Source: Tenodera sinensis
Lineage: Eukaryota > Arthropoda > Insecta > Mantodea > Mantidae
DNA: 64,000 nt
Assembly: GCA_030765045.1 (NCBI GenBank)
Contig: CM060964.1
Coordinates: 150,152,705 to 150,216,704 of the forward strand
Direction of reading: 5' to 3'
The position numbers were made by a program, and so were the translations under genes. Shown here piece after piece: positions 24,953-36,271 of this stretch; the stretch's first letter is position 1; each line of letters starts with the position of its first letter. The notes under the pieces were generated by a model. That model made no database searches. It worked only from the letters and a program-made list of their open reading frames with translations, and was not told the DNA's origin.

Positions 24953-24960
24953 GTGATTAA

Positions 24961-27190
24961 GCTATCAATCTGAGGAGAGAGACTACTTGACAAAAGAGCG
25001 AAGGTGTAACATATGCAGCAAGGTAGTTTTAGGCCAAACAAGCAATCTGAGTTATGATCACAATGCATGTGCGTAGAACTATTGGTTTCTGTCGGCCTTA
25101 CATTTTCAGTACACCATCCGCTCCATGAGCATTTAAGTTTGTGCTGTACTCCTAGAATTTTTCCAGCATGTGCTTCCTTTATGTGACTTCAGTTTCGGTC
25201 TTTGGTTTCAAAATCTGAAAATTTGTTTAGCTTTAAAAAATTAAATACACTAAAAAATTTTAAAAATGGCTTCTATGTCCATCAAGGCAAAGAAATTAAT
25301 TACTTTGCAAGCAATTATTTTTTCTTTCTGCCAGAGATTGATGGTATTTGTTGGGCAGTTAGAGTTTATAAAATAATAAAACTGCTGTGATATTTTAATT
25401 TTTGATGCGCATGGAATACTTCGAACATTTAAGATATTTTCGCATTGTAAATAAAGTAATTAATTCCCTCAAAACTGTAAAACAGATTGTGCCGCTATTT
25501 TATTTAGTAGTTTATAACATAAACACACTTAAGTGTGCAGAGTATTGATCTCATACCTACACAAATATAGAGCATTCCAAATTCAGTCCCAGAGTCCCTT
25601 AACTAGGTGGTCATATCGCAACGGATCTGTTAGTAGACACTCAATGGATCGGTGTATGGCGGACAGTTAGCCTTCTAGGGCTCTTCCCTGTAACATACCA
25701 TTTTATTTCGTTGTGTCCAGAGGTCTCGGTGCTAGGCAATTGTACTTCTGTGACTGGCAGTTGGCAGTGTCGGCACGTGTTCACAGAGTTGCTAGGCGAC
25801 TATATCTCTGCTGGGCCAGGCAGATAACTTTAGGGTGCATTATCTGTGGATAGAACGGCGGATTTTATTCTGCAGTTTATTGTAAAATATATGTGAACTT
25901 AAAGCAAAGGATTGTCCCATACATTTTCTCGTTTGTTCAGTGTTCGGTACGTAGTTTTCAAGTGCCTATAAAATGCTATAGTTTAGTAAAATTCAGAAAT
26001 AAAAGGTGTCGTAAAGCGTATCTATCAAAGTGAGCCTAAATTAAACTATATCTGCTCTTATTGTATTACGTCTTTCAACAGCAGGAATACTGGAGTCCTG
26101 TATATCATAAAGCGCTCCCGTGCGTTAATAAGTATCAATTAAATTTCAGCGAAGAACCCATGGGTTCTATAAAAATCGATTCTCTGTACTTAGTTTTTAC
26201 GAAATAAATAGTTTAGAAGTCTTAATCACGTACATTGACACATAAATAAGTCAGTTTTTCGTAAACATGTCTTCCAAATTTTGGTCCCTGCGCTATATGA
26301 TAGTTTTAGTGTAGCAACAGAATGCCTTTAGTGGTAACAGGCAGGTTTATTTGTGTTCTTACTGCTGGGCAAGTGTGTGCTACTGTAACAGTAATATCTA
26401 CAATGTCCGGTTGAAACCCAATGAGTTACTAACTTTGAAAATGCGGCTGATATAGCAGCGTCAACTATATTTGGCTACATAGACATTTCTTTGTGGCACG
26501 TTCAACCGTACCACGTGTTTACGTGTACCTATGTGAAGATACCAAGCTGTTAAACATATGCAAGTGTACAAAATAAACTATAGGAACGTGCTTTTGCTAC
26601 GGATAAATGACGATTAGAGCCGATCGGAAAACTTCGTAGACGCTCGGGAACGCTTTATTCACAGAACATGAAACGACTGCATTTAGCTTCTGTGCCAGTG
26701 AATGCGGCTTATAAAGCAAACCGGAAAAGAAGTAAGGGAGGAGAACTTGTGTTACTGTGGCCGAACGGTTTAGAAGGCATTGTTCTTCTTAAGCTCTTGG
26801 ATTCAAATCCCACATACCTTTTTGTTGTATTCTTTATTATTGGTGTTTTAAGATATATATGGAAAATCGTATTAGCTTAAGTACATTAACTCGTGATTTA
26901 GATTGCATGGTATTGCCTATGCACCACACAGAAATGCGCTCACAAAATAACGTATTCTTTACAGATGAATAACAAAATACATGAACATAAACCTGTGTCT
27001 TGTAAAGTGAAAACGTACAGAAATAAAGAAGAATTATTAATCTTCGGGGTAGAGATATCAGATTTCTCTAGAAGAGCGAACGACGGGTTGCATCAATCCA
27101 GACCTCTTGATTTTCTCCCAAATCATTTTTATCCTTAGTGCATGTGCAGAGAACCACTTTGTTCACCTCACCCCAAACTGGTGAACAGCG
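24961..27190. other. Intron sequence with one degenerate tRNA-like trace
   Basis: At 26756-26818, tggccgaacggtttagaagg followed by ggattcaaatccc has A- and B-box-like spacing but no stem pairing; it is probably a SINE head remnant. Nothing else recognised. Confidence 0.4.
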
Positions 27191-27192
27191 AG

Positions 27193-27690
27193 CTAGATAG
27201 ACAAGGCTCGGAAGGAGGACTTTAGCACCTCAACCTGTAGATCTTTTGTGCCTATGCCCCTGACGGAGGGAAGGGTAAGGTGAGAGGATACAAAGGGTGG
27301 TCGGACCTGAGAGAGACGACAGCAGAGGGCAGGATCCTTAACTACAGATTTGAACAATGCGGTGGCGGCTCGTACTTCGGTTCCGCTCTCCCCTCCGGGC
27401 TCTAAGTGCCGGAATTCGGAGACCTCCCCGATCTGGAGACAGAGAGCAAGCTCTACCATGCACACCGTAACTCCTGCCGATACTTCTAATCTTGAAACAA
27501 CCAAGCAGATGAAATGAGAAGTCAGGTGAAATGGAGGGACAGGGAGTTTGGGGATATAATTATCCTTCCCAGCATTCGCTTAGTCCTGGGGAAACCCCCG
27601 ATAAAACCCATGCGTAAGGAAGGTCGACCACGGAAATCAAACCCAGGACCTCCCGAATGCGAGCCTCACACGTTACAGCGGTGCCATCTC
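27193..27690. repeat. Long SINE-like interspersed repeat (copy 2)
   Basis: Same block order as 6573-7100: ggaggactttagcacctcaa, gatcttttgtgcctatgccc, ccttcccagcattcgc, cctggggaaaccc, ggaaggtcgaccacggaaat and acctcccgaatgcgagcc. The B-box is degraded here (atcaaaccc). Confidence 0.65.
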
Positions 27691-28302
27691 GCTCAGTGAA
27701 CAGGAAGCTAAGTGTAGCACTGATGTCCTGCCTCTTGGAGAATCAAGTTGATACTGCTCGACATGTGTGGATAGGTTTATGATCAGCATGTCATCCTTAC
27801 AGAGGGCATTGAAACATGCCGAGGTATCAATCCAGGTCGCATTGTCCAGCTTCCACTGTACACCTAAACCGCCCTTGGATATCCAGCCCTAATAAGACGT
27901 GACCATGGCGATATTCTTTACCTATTCATTTCTCCTCATCTTGCATCTTGTCGGGACCACTTTGGTTAGCAGGTGAACAATCACTTTCTTCATTGCATCT
28001 GAGAATAATCTGTTATCCCAGTCGCAGTTGTTTTTCTTTGCAAGAAGCAATCTGTGATCATATCTCGGGAGTAGCAGTTACACCACTGGATAATCTCGCT
28101 AGATTTGGGAACTGCAGTACGATGTTTAGCCTCACTAGCAAAAAAGCCTGCAACATTCACTAATCCAAGAAGCTATCGTCTCATGCTTATGACCTTATAC
28201 GCTGTGCTAGGTCAAACTTGGTATGATTTACCGAAAACAAGCCTGCTCGAGGAATGTGTGCGACATATTACATTTAGATAGAACAAGTACCTAATGAAGG
28301 AT

Positions 28303-28556
<254 letters not shown>

Positions 28557-28711
28557 GAATACACACAGTAGCAACGTGTTTCGTGCATGTCATAAAATAC
28601 AACTGCTGCACAGGTTTACTGGATACACTGTAAATCGTTCGCTGTATCGAATAGTACTTAAGTTTGCGCTCAAGAGAGAACTCAACCTTTTTGTCACGAG
28701 CGGCACATATA

Positions 28712-29557
28712 GGTGTCTTAAAAAATTCCGACAACGCTTAGTATGTTGTGTGGGATGGCAAACTGACCGGTTTTCAAAAAGGAACCCTGTTCGCAAACGC
28801 ACGGTTTGGACGCTGTAGCGCATCGAAGTTTCAGATGGTTTTGTGCTCACATTTTGTCAATAAACCCAACATGAGTAGCTGTTTACATTACAAATGGGCA
28901 CGAACTGTGTACTTCCGTCGTTGCGGAACCTACATCAGCGGTGGTGAGCCTCACGCACATGACCCGGTTGGCGCGGTTGTCTTTGAAGATTTTCAATCGC
29001 TCCGTGGACTCGAGCCATAAGGTCCTCCGCTGACGTTACAGGAGTGTCACACACCATACTCTTCATACAACTCCATAGAAAATAGTCGAGAGGTGTCAGT
29101 TCTGGCGACCGTGCTGGCCGTGCAACTGGTCCACCTCTACCAATCCGTCGATATACTTACCCATATTCAATTAGATATGCAACTTGAGGTGACCCCCGAC
29201 ATTTACATCAGTGTTCTGGAGCTCCGTCATATTGCAGCCACGGTACCTCCCACCTACATTTAGTGGCACTAAATCCAAAAGGGTAGGCAAAATATATCTA
29301 ATAAATGTGAGGTACATCGGTCCTGTTATCTGTTGGGCAGTAGATATGCACAGGTCGTTCATCTGCAGTACACAGATAACTAAAGGGTTGCATACTTTCC
29401 ATATTAAAACACCGAAACGAATTGGAACACAATGAGAACGAACGGATGTGGCACACTTGGACGCTCTCGTGCATTTCCGGACAGGAATTCCTTCTTGAAA
29501 GCCGATCAGTTTGCCATCCCGCACAACATACGTTGTCGGTGGATTTTTTTTGTACAC
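28712..29557 (-). mobile_element. Mariner-like deletion derivative with about 100-bp inverted ends
   Basis: The left end (28712-28815) and the inverse of the right end (about 29460-29557) share ccgacaacg, gtatgttgtg, gggatggcaaactga, ggttttcaaaaaggaa/ctttcaagaaggaat and ctgttcgcaaacgcacg/ctgtccggaaatgcacg. The interior is a truncated minus-strand transposase. Exact end bases are uncertain by a few positions. Confidence 0.72.
28879..29345 (-). pseudogene. Mariner-like transposase C-terminal half, frameshifted
   Basis: The minus strand reads QQITGPMYLTFIRYILPTLL, DLVPLNV, then in a shifted frame LQYDGAPEH (second catalytic Asp), then TDVNVGGHL, RRIGRGGPVARPARSPELTP, LDYFLWSCMKSMV (third Asp), SAEDLMARVHGAIENLQRQP and GHVREAHHR followed by TGA. 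The N-terminal helix-turn-helix and first catalytic Asp are missing. It belongs to the same broad family as the copy at 11806 (IGRGGPVP...RSPD motif) but is a different lineage with different ends. Confidence 0.75.
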
Positions 29558-29709
29558 TTTTACATGTGCAAGTCACAACACTGCGTTTGGACACGAAGGA
29601 AAACAAAGGCTACCAAGAGGAAATTAATGCCTTCCTCCTCTGAATCCTTTTCACTAAACTATATTATTTAATACTTAAAACTTTAAGAGTTAAGTTTCAT
29701 TTAATATAG

Positions 29710-29710
<1 letters not shown>

Positions 29711-29761
<51 letters not shown>
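29711..29761. repeat. (GA)n dinucleotide microsatellite
   Basis: About 25 uninterrupted ga repeats directly precede the repeat starting cagcacaactcaaaaa. Confidence 0.97.
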
Positions 29762-29763
<2 letters not shown>

Positions 29764-30011
29764 AGCACAACTCAAAAATTAAAGTCACATTGATACCAAA
29801 CTTGGTATAAGTTCAGCATTTTCCCACGATGTGACACGAAGATTTTGAGAAGCAGCCCTCTACCCCAAACTATTGTTTATGTGGAAAAGTTTTTGTTACT
29901 TTTGATCTTCTGAAATCTTTGAGATATTTGCATGACAAAATGTATATCTTGAAGTTTTGGGGAATAAAATGTAAAGGTTAGGTTCATTTAGAATAGGACT
30001 AGAAAGCTGAT
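29762..30011. repeat. Interspersed repeat, unclassified (copy 2; related to 14438)
   Basis: Matches the start of 14438-14880 in order of blocks. Both copies begin immediately after a simple repeat, suggesting the microsatellite is part of, or was seeded by, the element end. Confidence 0.5.
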
Positions 30012-30093
30012 GCACACAGAGCGCAGCCTGCTCACAACCTTACACTGTTTAGATTTTAGCAGGTAAAAAAATGAAGGTCGCTCAATAATTTTC
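30012..30093 (-). mobile_element. hAT-type MITE fragment (family of 31952-32072)
   Basis: Its reverse complement reads gagcgaccttcatttttttacctgctaaa and gagcaggctgcgctctg, matching the middle of the copies at 1457 and 31952. The ends are missing. Confidence 0.5.
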
Positions 30094-30099
30094 TATAAC

Positions 30100-31943
30100 G
30101 GGCGAACCTTAAGAAGTACGCAAAGTCTTACTGTATAAAAATATAGATCCCTTTCAAGCACACAAGTTTATTTCAGATAACTTTTTGTGCCATTTTGAGT
30201 TTTCATTTTTAAGTGCTGCTGTTTGGCTGCTGTCGCGATGTCATGGAAAGCATATGAAATTACAAGGCCAGCATACAGTGACCCGCTTATAAACATTCGA
30301 CAATCGATTCAGTTCCCTCTATCCTCCATTGCATGTATAAGTAAGTCTTGAAATTCTTTATACCTCAATTAACGAGAAGCAGAATAGTTTTCCAACTATA
30401 ATGCTTTTGGTCTACTTGCCAATATATGCTGTCATGGTGGAACATTGAATTTGCCGCATCCAGTACTGGTATCTAATCTACTTGCGTGTTATGCATGTAT
30501 GTGCACCAAATATATTAAATCCTCTAACTTCTGATATGTTTATTATTGCAGACCTATTTGATAGTTGCAGTTTATCATTTAAACATTGACTGCATCTTTA
30601 CCCGCTTCTTATTTGTGAATATTTACGTGCCTACTGTTTAATTAATGCAGCAGCCAAGTGTGAGCTGCAAGTTATTGATTTTCCTAAGGTCAACAAAGAG
30701 GCACGGATAATCGATCTGCAGTTCCACGCCAATGTTAATGCTAGTAACTTTGCTACTGGAAACACCATGTTCAAGAGCTTTCATTTTCGCGTAAAACTAC
30801 TATTTCTATTCTTCACTATCGTCAGTTTATAACACACTTGCTTTGGAGGATTCTAGAAGGAGAAAATACTCGTCTTCATCCCATATTTGCAAACCCTTCC
30901 TCGTTCTCCGAGGATGCACTTACTGGTTATGTATCACAATACGCTATTGTAGAACCTATATAAAAATAAACTGTGTAGAGGATGTCAAATGCATGTAACA
31001 CGTGCGAATTTTACTTTCCCTAGCGCTTACCTAAGAGGTAGAGGAAGTATTGGGTGGATTCCTGCAGACAGCGCTAATGTGCTAGCTCAGGACAGTAAAT
31101 CGTCCATCTCCCCCTCCATGATTTTCGTGTACACACTGTTTAGTTAGGATTTGACTCAGGTTGCTTCAAGCTATAAATCAATTCTAAATTGTGTTATTTT
31201 TCTGCAGTATAAGAGTCGACTTTGGTTCTGTTGAGAGCTGGACGTTGTATGTTGTGATGTACAGTTTGCAGAATGTCAAAGTAAGAGAGATGCTAAAGCT
31301 AGTTCAAGAAGATATGAATTATTTAGTGAGGTATAATTTTAAACTTTGGCATGTAATTCTTCCTATAGTTGAAATCTCTATGCAACTATTAAATAATAGT
31401 TGCAATGTAATTGTTTAAGTCTAAGCACTTTACATTTCATTTATAAGGTTTGTTTTAATATTTTTTGGATTAAATGCATACAAGAAACTGAAAATGCTGT
31501 TATCTGCACCTGCTCATGAAATACAAGTTCTGCGGTTTCCAAAGTGATGACACGTTTTAGGACTTGATGACCAGCTACAAAGACAAAACTGGAATCATAA
31601 ATCTGCACCCAATGGATTAGTTTATCTTTTTACAATCCAAAATAGATGGTGCACCTGCAACCAATATAATTTGTGTGATGTATGCTACAGACTTTTCAGT
31701 GAAAAGCTTACGATGTTCATAAAGGGTACTGAATTGACTGGTGTATTTATAAGCAGTAGCTGGAAGTCAGAGTACACAAAACACAAAACGTTATGGCATA
31801 ATATTAGTTCTGAAAACACCAGGAAACACTAATGGTCCTGAATGCAAGTGTATTGTTGGAGCAGGCTGTAAAGCTAGCTGTATACATATTGTGACAGTAA
31901 TGCTTCTGAAAATTTTTCTAAAAAATGGTGAGGTTAAATATAT
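30100..31943. other. Intron sequence, nothing recognised
   Basis: AT-rich with short chance ORFs only. No repeat ends found. Confidence 0.4.
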
Positions 31944-31951
31944 ACCTAAAT

Positions 31952-32072
31952 CAGGGCTGGGCGACCTTACCTTGAACTTGAGCGACCTTCATCTTCTTTA
32001 CCTGCTAAACATACCGCTATCAGTCAGACCGTGTGAAATCTGCGTTCTCTGAGCACCAGTTGCCCAGCCCTG
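31952..32072. mobile_element. 121-bp hAT-type MITE with eroded 8-bp target duplication
   Basis: Ends are CAGGGCTGGGCGAC and, inverted, GTTGCCCAGCCCTG. Flanking octamers acctaaat and acttagat agree at 6 of 8 positions. Shares its interior with copies at 1457-1586 and 30012-30093. Confidence 0.78.
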
Positions 32073-32350
32073 ACTTAGATTCTATAAACCTTCCATCACT
32101 CTCCTTGTAAACAATGAAAACCAATAGGCCCAATTAAAGCTGAGAATTTTGCAGTAGAACAGATTTAGCAGGAACTATGTCATGAAGTTGGGCCTTTATG
32201 TGCATCAACAGCCTAGGGCTCAAAAGTATCAGCACAATGTTGAGTCATTGGTGAACACATCCAGACCCAAATTACCATTTTCTTGAGTTATAAAGGAAGA
32301 AAAAGTAAGTGCCTTTGATGTAACCCATGGCTTAACTTAGTAGGTGAACT

Positions 32351-32351
32351 A

Positions 32352-32384
<33 letters not shown>
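32351..32384. repeat. Long A run
   Basis: About 34 A. It may be a retroposon tail, but no element body was recognised on either side. Confidence 0.8.
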
Positions 32385-32388
<4 letters not shown>

Positions 32389-32782
32389 ATGCACGCTTTG
32401 TCTGTACAGCAGACGGACAGAACCGGTTACCCACACTGTGTCGTCACATGCACTACAAACGCCAATAACTTGATTCCTCTTTAATGCAGCTGACCTACTA
32501 AGCCTACTCTTGACCATTAATATGGAGTTGGTCCTTGTTCTTTATAAGCTGAAAGGATTGTGAGTGCTAATGAAGAACAGAGAAAGCAAATTAAAGAAAA
32601 TGCAAGGAGGAATTTTATTAGACCGTTGGTTAAAGGAAAGAAGGTGCAGATCAACTCCCTTAATTTTCTAATATCTGGCATACAAAGAGTCCAAAAAGGT
32701 ATGGCAAAAGCTTTAATCAGGGGTAATACTTTTTGCTCAGAGAACATGGAACAGGCTTCGAATACAAGACCGGTCATACCGG

Positions 32783-32965
32783 GTGGTGAATAAATGAAAT
32801 GATTGAATTGGTGCTTAAATGAACCCGACGTCCATGGAGCTTTAAGTTGCCCAACACTCGTCTTCACAGGATAAGGGAAAACCTCGGTAAAAACCTTATC
32901 CGGATAAGTCACCCTAAGCGAGATTCGAACTCGCGACCTCTTGGACGTGAGGCAGACACGCTAAA
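32783..32965 (-). mobile_element. tRNA-derived SINE (family A), 3'-truncated
   Basis: On the minus strand the tRNA-like head reads tagcgtgtctgcctcacgtc then ggtcgcgagttcgaatctcg, followed by the family body (ttatccggataaggttttta, accgaggttttcccttatcc, ctccatggacgtcgggttca). It stops at about 32783 before the gacgttaatt tail. Confidence 0.82.
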
Positions 32966-33080
32966 GGATTACCAAGTCATGTACTTGAAAATGTTTCAGT
33001 GGAATACGTGTCCTACCTAGAAGAGTACAACGGTGAAATTTTGCTAAAGTCATAATCATATTATTAAGCACAGTGCGTTC

Positions 33081-36000
33081 CCTCAGTTATCTGGCCGGTA
33101 GTTGCGATGCGTGTTCCGTGCGCTATCCCTCAGTTATCTGGCTGGTAGTTGCGATACGTGTTCCGTGCGCTATCCCTCAGTTATCTGGCTGGTAGTTGCG
33201 ATGCGTGTTCCGTGCGCTATCCCTCAGTTATCTGGCTGGTAGTTGCGATGCGTGTTCCGTGCGCTATCCCTCAGTTATCTGGCCGGTAGTTGCGATGCGT
33301 GTTCCGTGCGCTATCCCTCAGTTATCTGGCTGGTAGTTGCGATACGTGTTCCGTGCGCTATCCCTCAGTTATCTGGCTGGTAGTTGCGATGCGTGTTCCG
33401 TGCGCTATCCCTCAGTTATCTGGCTGGTAGTTGCGATGCGTGTTCCGTGCGCTATCCCTCAGTTATCTGGCTGGTAGTTGCGATGCGTGTTCCGTGCGCT
33501 ATCCCTCAGTTATCTGGCCAGTAGTTGCGATGCGTGTTCCGTGCGCTATCCCTCAGTTATCTGGCCGGTTGTTGCGATACGTGTTCCGTGCGCTATCCCT
33601 CAGTTATCTGGCCGGTAGTTGCGATACGTGTTCCGTGCGCTATCCCTCAGTTATCTGGCCGGTAGTTGTGATGTGTGTTCCGTGCGCTATCCCTCAGTTA
33701 TCTGGCCGGTAGTTGCGATACGTGTTCCGTGCGCTATCCCTCAGTTATCTGGCTGGTAGTTGCGATGCGTGTTCCGTGCGCTATCCCTCAGTTATCTGGC
33801 CGGTAGTTGCGATGCGTGTTCCGTGCGCTATCCCTCAGTTATCTGGCCGGTAGTTGCGATGCGTGTTCCGTGCGCTATCCCTCAGTTATCTGGCCGGTAG
33901 TTGCGATGCGTGTTCCGTGCGCTATCCCTCAGTTATCTGGCCGGTAGTTGCGATGCGTGTTCCGTGCGCGGTCCCTCAGTTATCTGGCCGGTAGTTGCGA
34001 TGCGTGTTCCGTGCGCTATCTCTCAGTTATCTGGCTGGTAGCTGCGATGCGTGTTCCGTGCGCGGTCCCTCAGTTATCTGGCCGGTAGTTGCGATGCGTG
34101 TTCCGTGCGTGGTCCCTCAGTTATCTGGCCGGTAGTTGCGATGCGTGTTCCGTGCGCGGTCCCTCAGTTATTTGGCCGGTAGTTGCGATGCGTGTTCCGT
34201 GCGTGGTCCCTCAGTTATCTGGCCGGTAGTTGCGATGCGTGTTCCGTGCGCTATCCCTCAGTTATCTGGCCGGTAGTTGCGATGCGTGTTCCGTGCGCTA
34301 TCCCTCAGTTATCTGGCCGGTAGTTGCGATACGTGTTCCGTGCGCTATCCCTCAGTTATCTGGCCGGTAGTTGCGATACGTGTTCCGTGCGCTATCCCTC
34401 AGTTATCTGGCTGGTAGTTGCGATACGTGTTCCGTGCGCTATCCCTCAGTTATCTGGCTGGTAGTTGCGATGTGTGTTCGGTGCGCTATCCCTCAGTTAT
34501 CTGGCTGGTAGTTGCGATACGTGTTCCGTGCGCTATCCCTCAGTTATCTGGCTGGTAGTTGCGATACGTGTTCCGTGCGCTATCCCTCAGTTATCTGGCT
34601 GGTAGTTGCGATACGTGTTCCGTGCGCTATCCCTCAGTTATCTGGCCGGTAGTTGCGATGTGTGTTCCGTGCGCTATCCCTCAGTTATCTGGCCGGTAGT
34701 TGCGATACGTGTTCCGTGCGCTATCCCTCAGTTATCTGGTTGGTAGTTGCGATGCGTGTTCCTTGCGCTATCCCTCAGTTATCTGGCCGGTAGTTGCGAT
34801 GCGTGTTCCGTGCGCTATCCCTCAGTTATCTGGCTGGTAGTTGCGATACGTGTTCCGTGCGCTATCCCTCAGTTATCTGGCCGGTAGTTGCGATGCGTGT
34901 TCCGTGCGCTATCCCTCAGTTATCTGGCCGATAGTTGCGATGCGTGTTCCGTGCGCGGTCCCTCAGTTATCTGGCCGGTAGTTGCGATGCGTGTTCCGTG
35001 CGCTGTCCCTCAGTTATCTGGCTGGTAGTTGCGATGCGTGTTCCGTGCGCGGTCCCTCAGTTATCTGGCCGGTAGTTGCGATGCGTGTTCCGTGCGTGGT
35101 CCCTCAGTTATCTGGCCGGTAGTTGCGATGCGTGTTCCGTGCGCTATCCCTCAGTTATCTGGCCGGTAGTTGCGATACGTGTTCCGTGCGCTATCCCTCA
35201 GTTATCTGGCTGGTAGTTGCGATACGTGTTCCGTGCGCTATCCCTCAGTTATCTGGCTGGTAGTTGCGATACGTGTTCCGTGCGCTATCCCTCAGTTATC
35301 TGGCTGGTAGTTGCGATGCGTGTTCCGTGCGCTATCCCTCAGTTATCTGGCTGGTAGTTGCGATACGTGTTCCGTGCGCTATCCCTCAGTTATCTGGCCG
35401 GTAGTTGCGATACGTGTTCCGTGCGCTATCCCTCAGTTATCTGGCCGGTAGTTGCGATACGTGTTCCGTGCGCTATCCCTCAGTTATCTGGCTGGTAGTT
35501 GCGATGCGTGTTCCGTGCGCGATCCCTCAGTTATCTGGCTGGTAGTTGCGATGCGTGTTCCGTGCGCGATCCCTCAGTTATCTGGCCGGTAGTTGCGATA
35601 CGTGTTCCGTGCGCTATCCCTCAGTTATCTGGCCGGTAGTTGCGATGTGTGTTCCGTGCGCTATCCCTCAGTTATCTGGCTGGTAGTTGCGATGCGTGTT
35701 CCGTGTGCTATCCCTCAGTTATCTGGCCGGTAGTTGCGATGCGTGTTCCGTGCGCTATCCCTCAGTTATCTGGCCGGTAGTTGCGATGCGTGTTCCGTGC
35801 GCGGTCCCTCAGTTATCTGGCCGGTAGTTGCGATGCGTGTTCCGTGCGCTATCCCTCAGTTATCTGGCTGGTAGTTGCGATGCGTGTTCCGTGCGGTATC
35901 CCTCAGTTATCTGGCTGGTAGTTGCGATGCGTGTTCCGTGCGCGGTCACTCAGTTATCTGGCCGGTAGTTGCGATGCGTGTTCCGTGCGTGGTCCCTCAG

Positions 36001-36135
36001 TTATCTGGCCGGTAGTTGCGATGCGTGTTCCGTGCGCTATCCCTCAGTTATCTGGCCGGTAGTTGCGATGCGTGTTCCGTGCGCTATCCCTCAGTTATCT
36101 GGCCGGTAGTTGCGATGTGTGTCCCGCGGGCTATA
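33081..36135. repeat. 47-bp minisatellite, 65 units, free of indels
   Basis: The unit runs cctcagttatctggccggta, gttgcgatgcgtgttccgtg, cgctatc (47 bp). Unit starts fall exactly on 33081 + 47n, with the 65th at 36089, so no insertion or deletion separates first and last. Variation is by substitution at a few sites: ctggccgg/ctggctgg, gatgcg/gatacg/gatgtg, and cgctat/cgcggt/cgtggt/cgcgat. It is far richer in GC and CpG than its flanks. Because 47 is not a multiple of 3, all frames cycle and the ORF in it is meaningless. The first and last units are slightly diverged (last: gtcccgcgggctat). Confidence 0.97.
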
Positions 36136-36271
36136 TTCAGTGTATATGTTTATTATTCTCATTATTGATACTGATACCATATTATTACTGATTTTATTAT
36201 GATAATTACGATATATTGATTACCTATTAAACACACATAATTACTCTTTATTTTATCGATACTAACCTTTT

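Noticed and set aside
26756..26818. tRNA gene with A-box tggccgaacgg and B-box ggattcaaatcc
   Set aside because: The stems do not pair and no acceptor stem is visible; likely a SINE head remnant.
33431..33712. 93-residue repetitive ORF in the minisatellite
   Set aside because: The frame is open only because the 47-bp unit cycles through three frames; no coding signal.
33081..36135. CRISPR-like array of repeats
   Set aside because: Units are contiguous 47-mers with no unique spacers, in an insect intron. It is a minisatellite.
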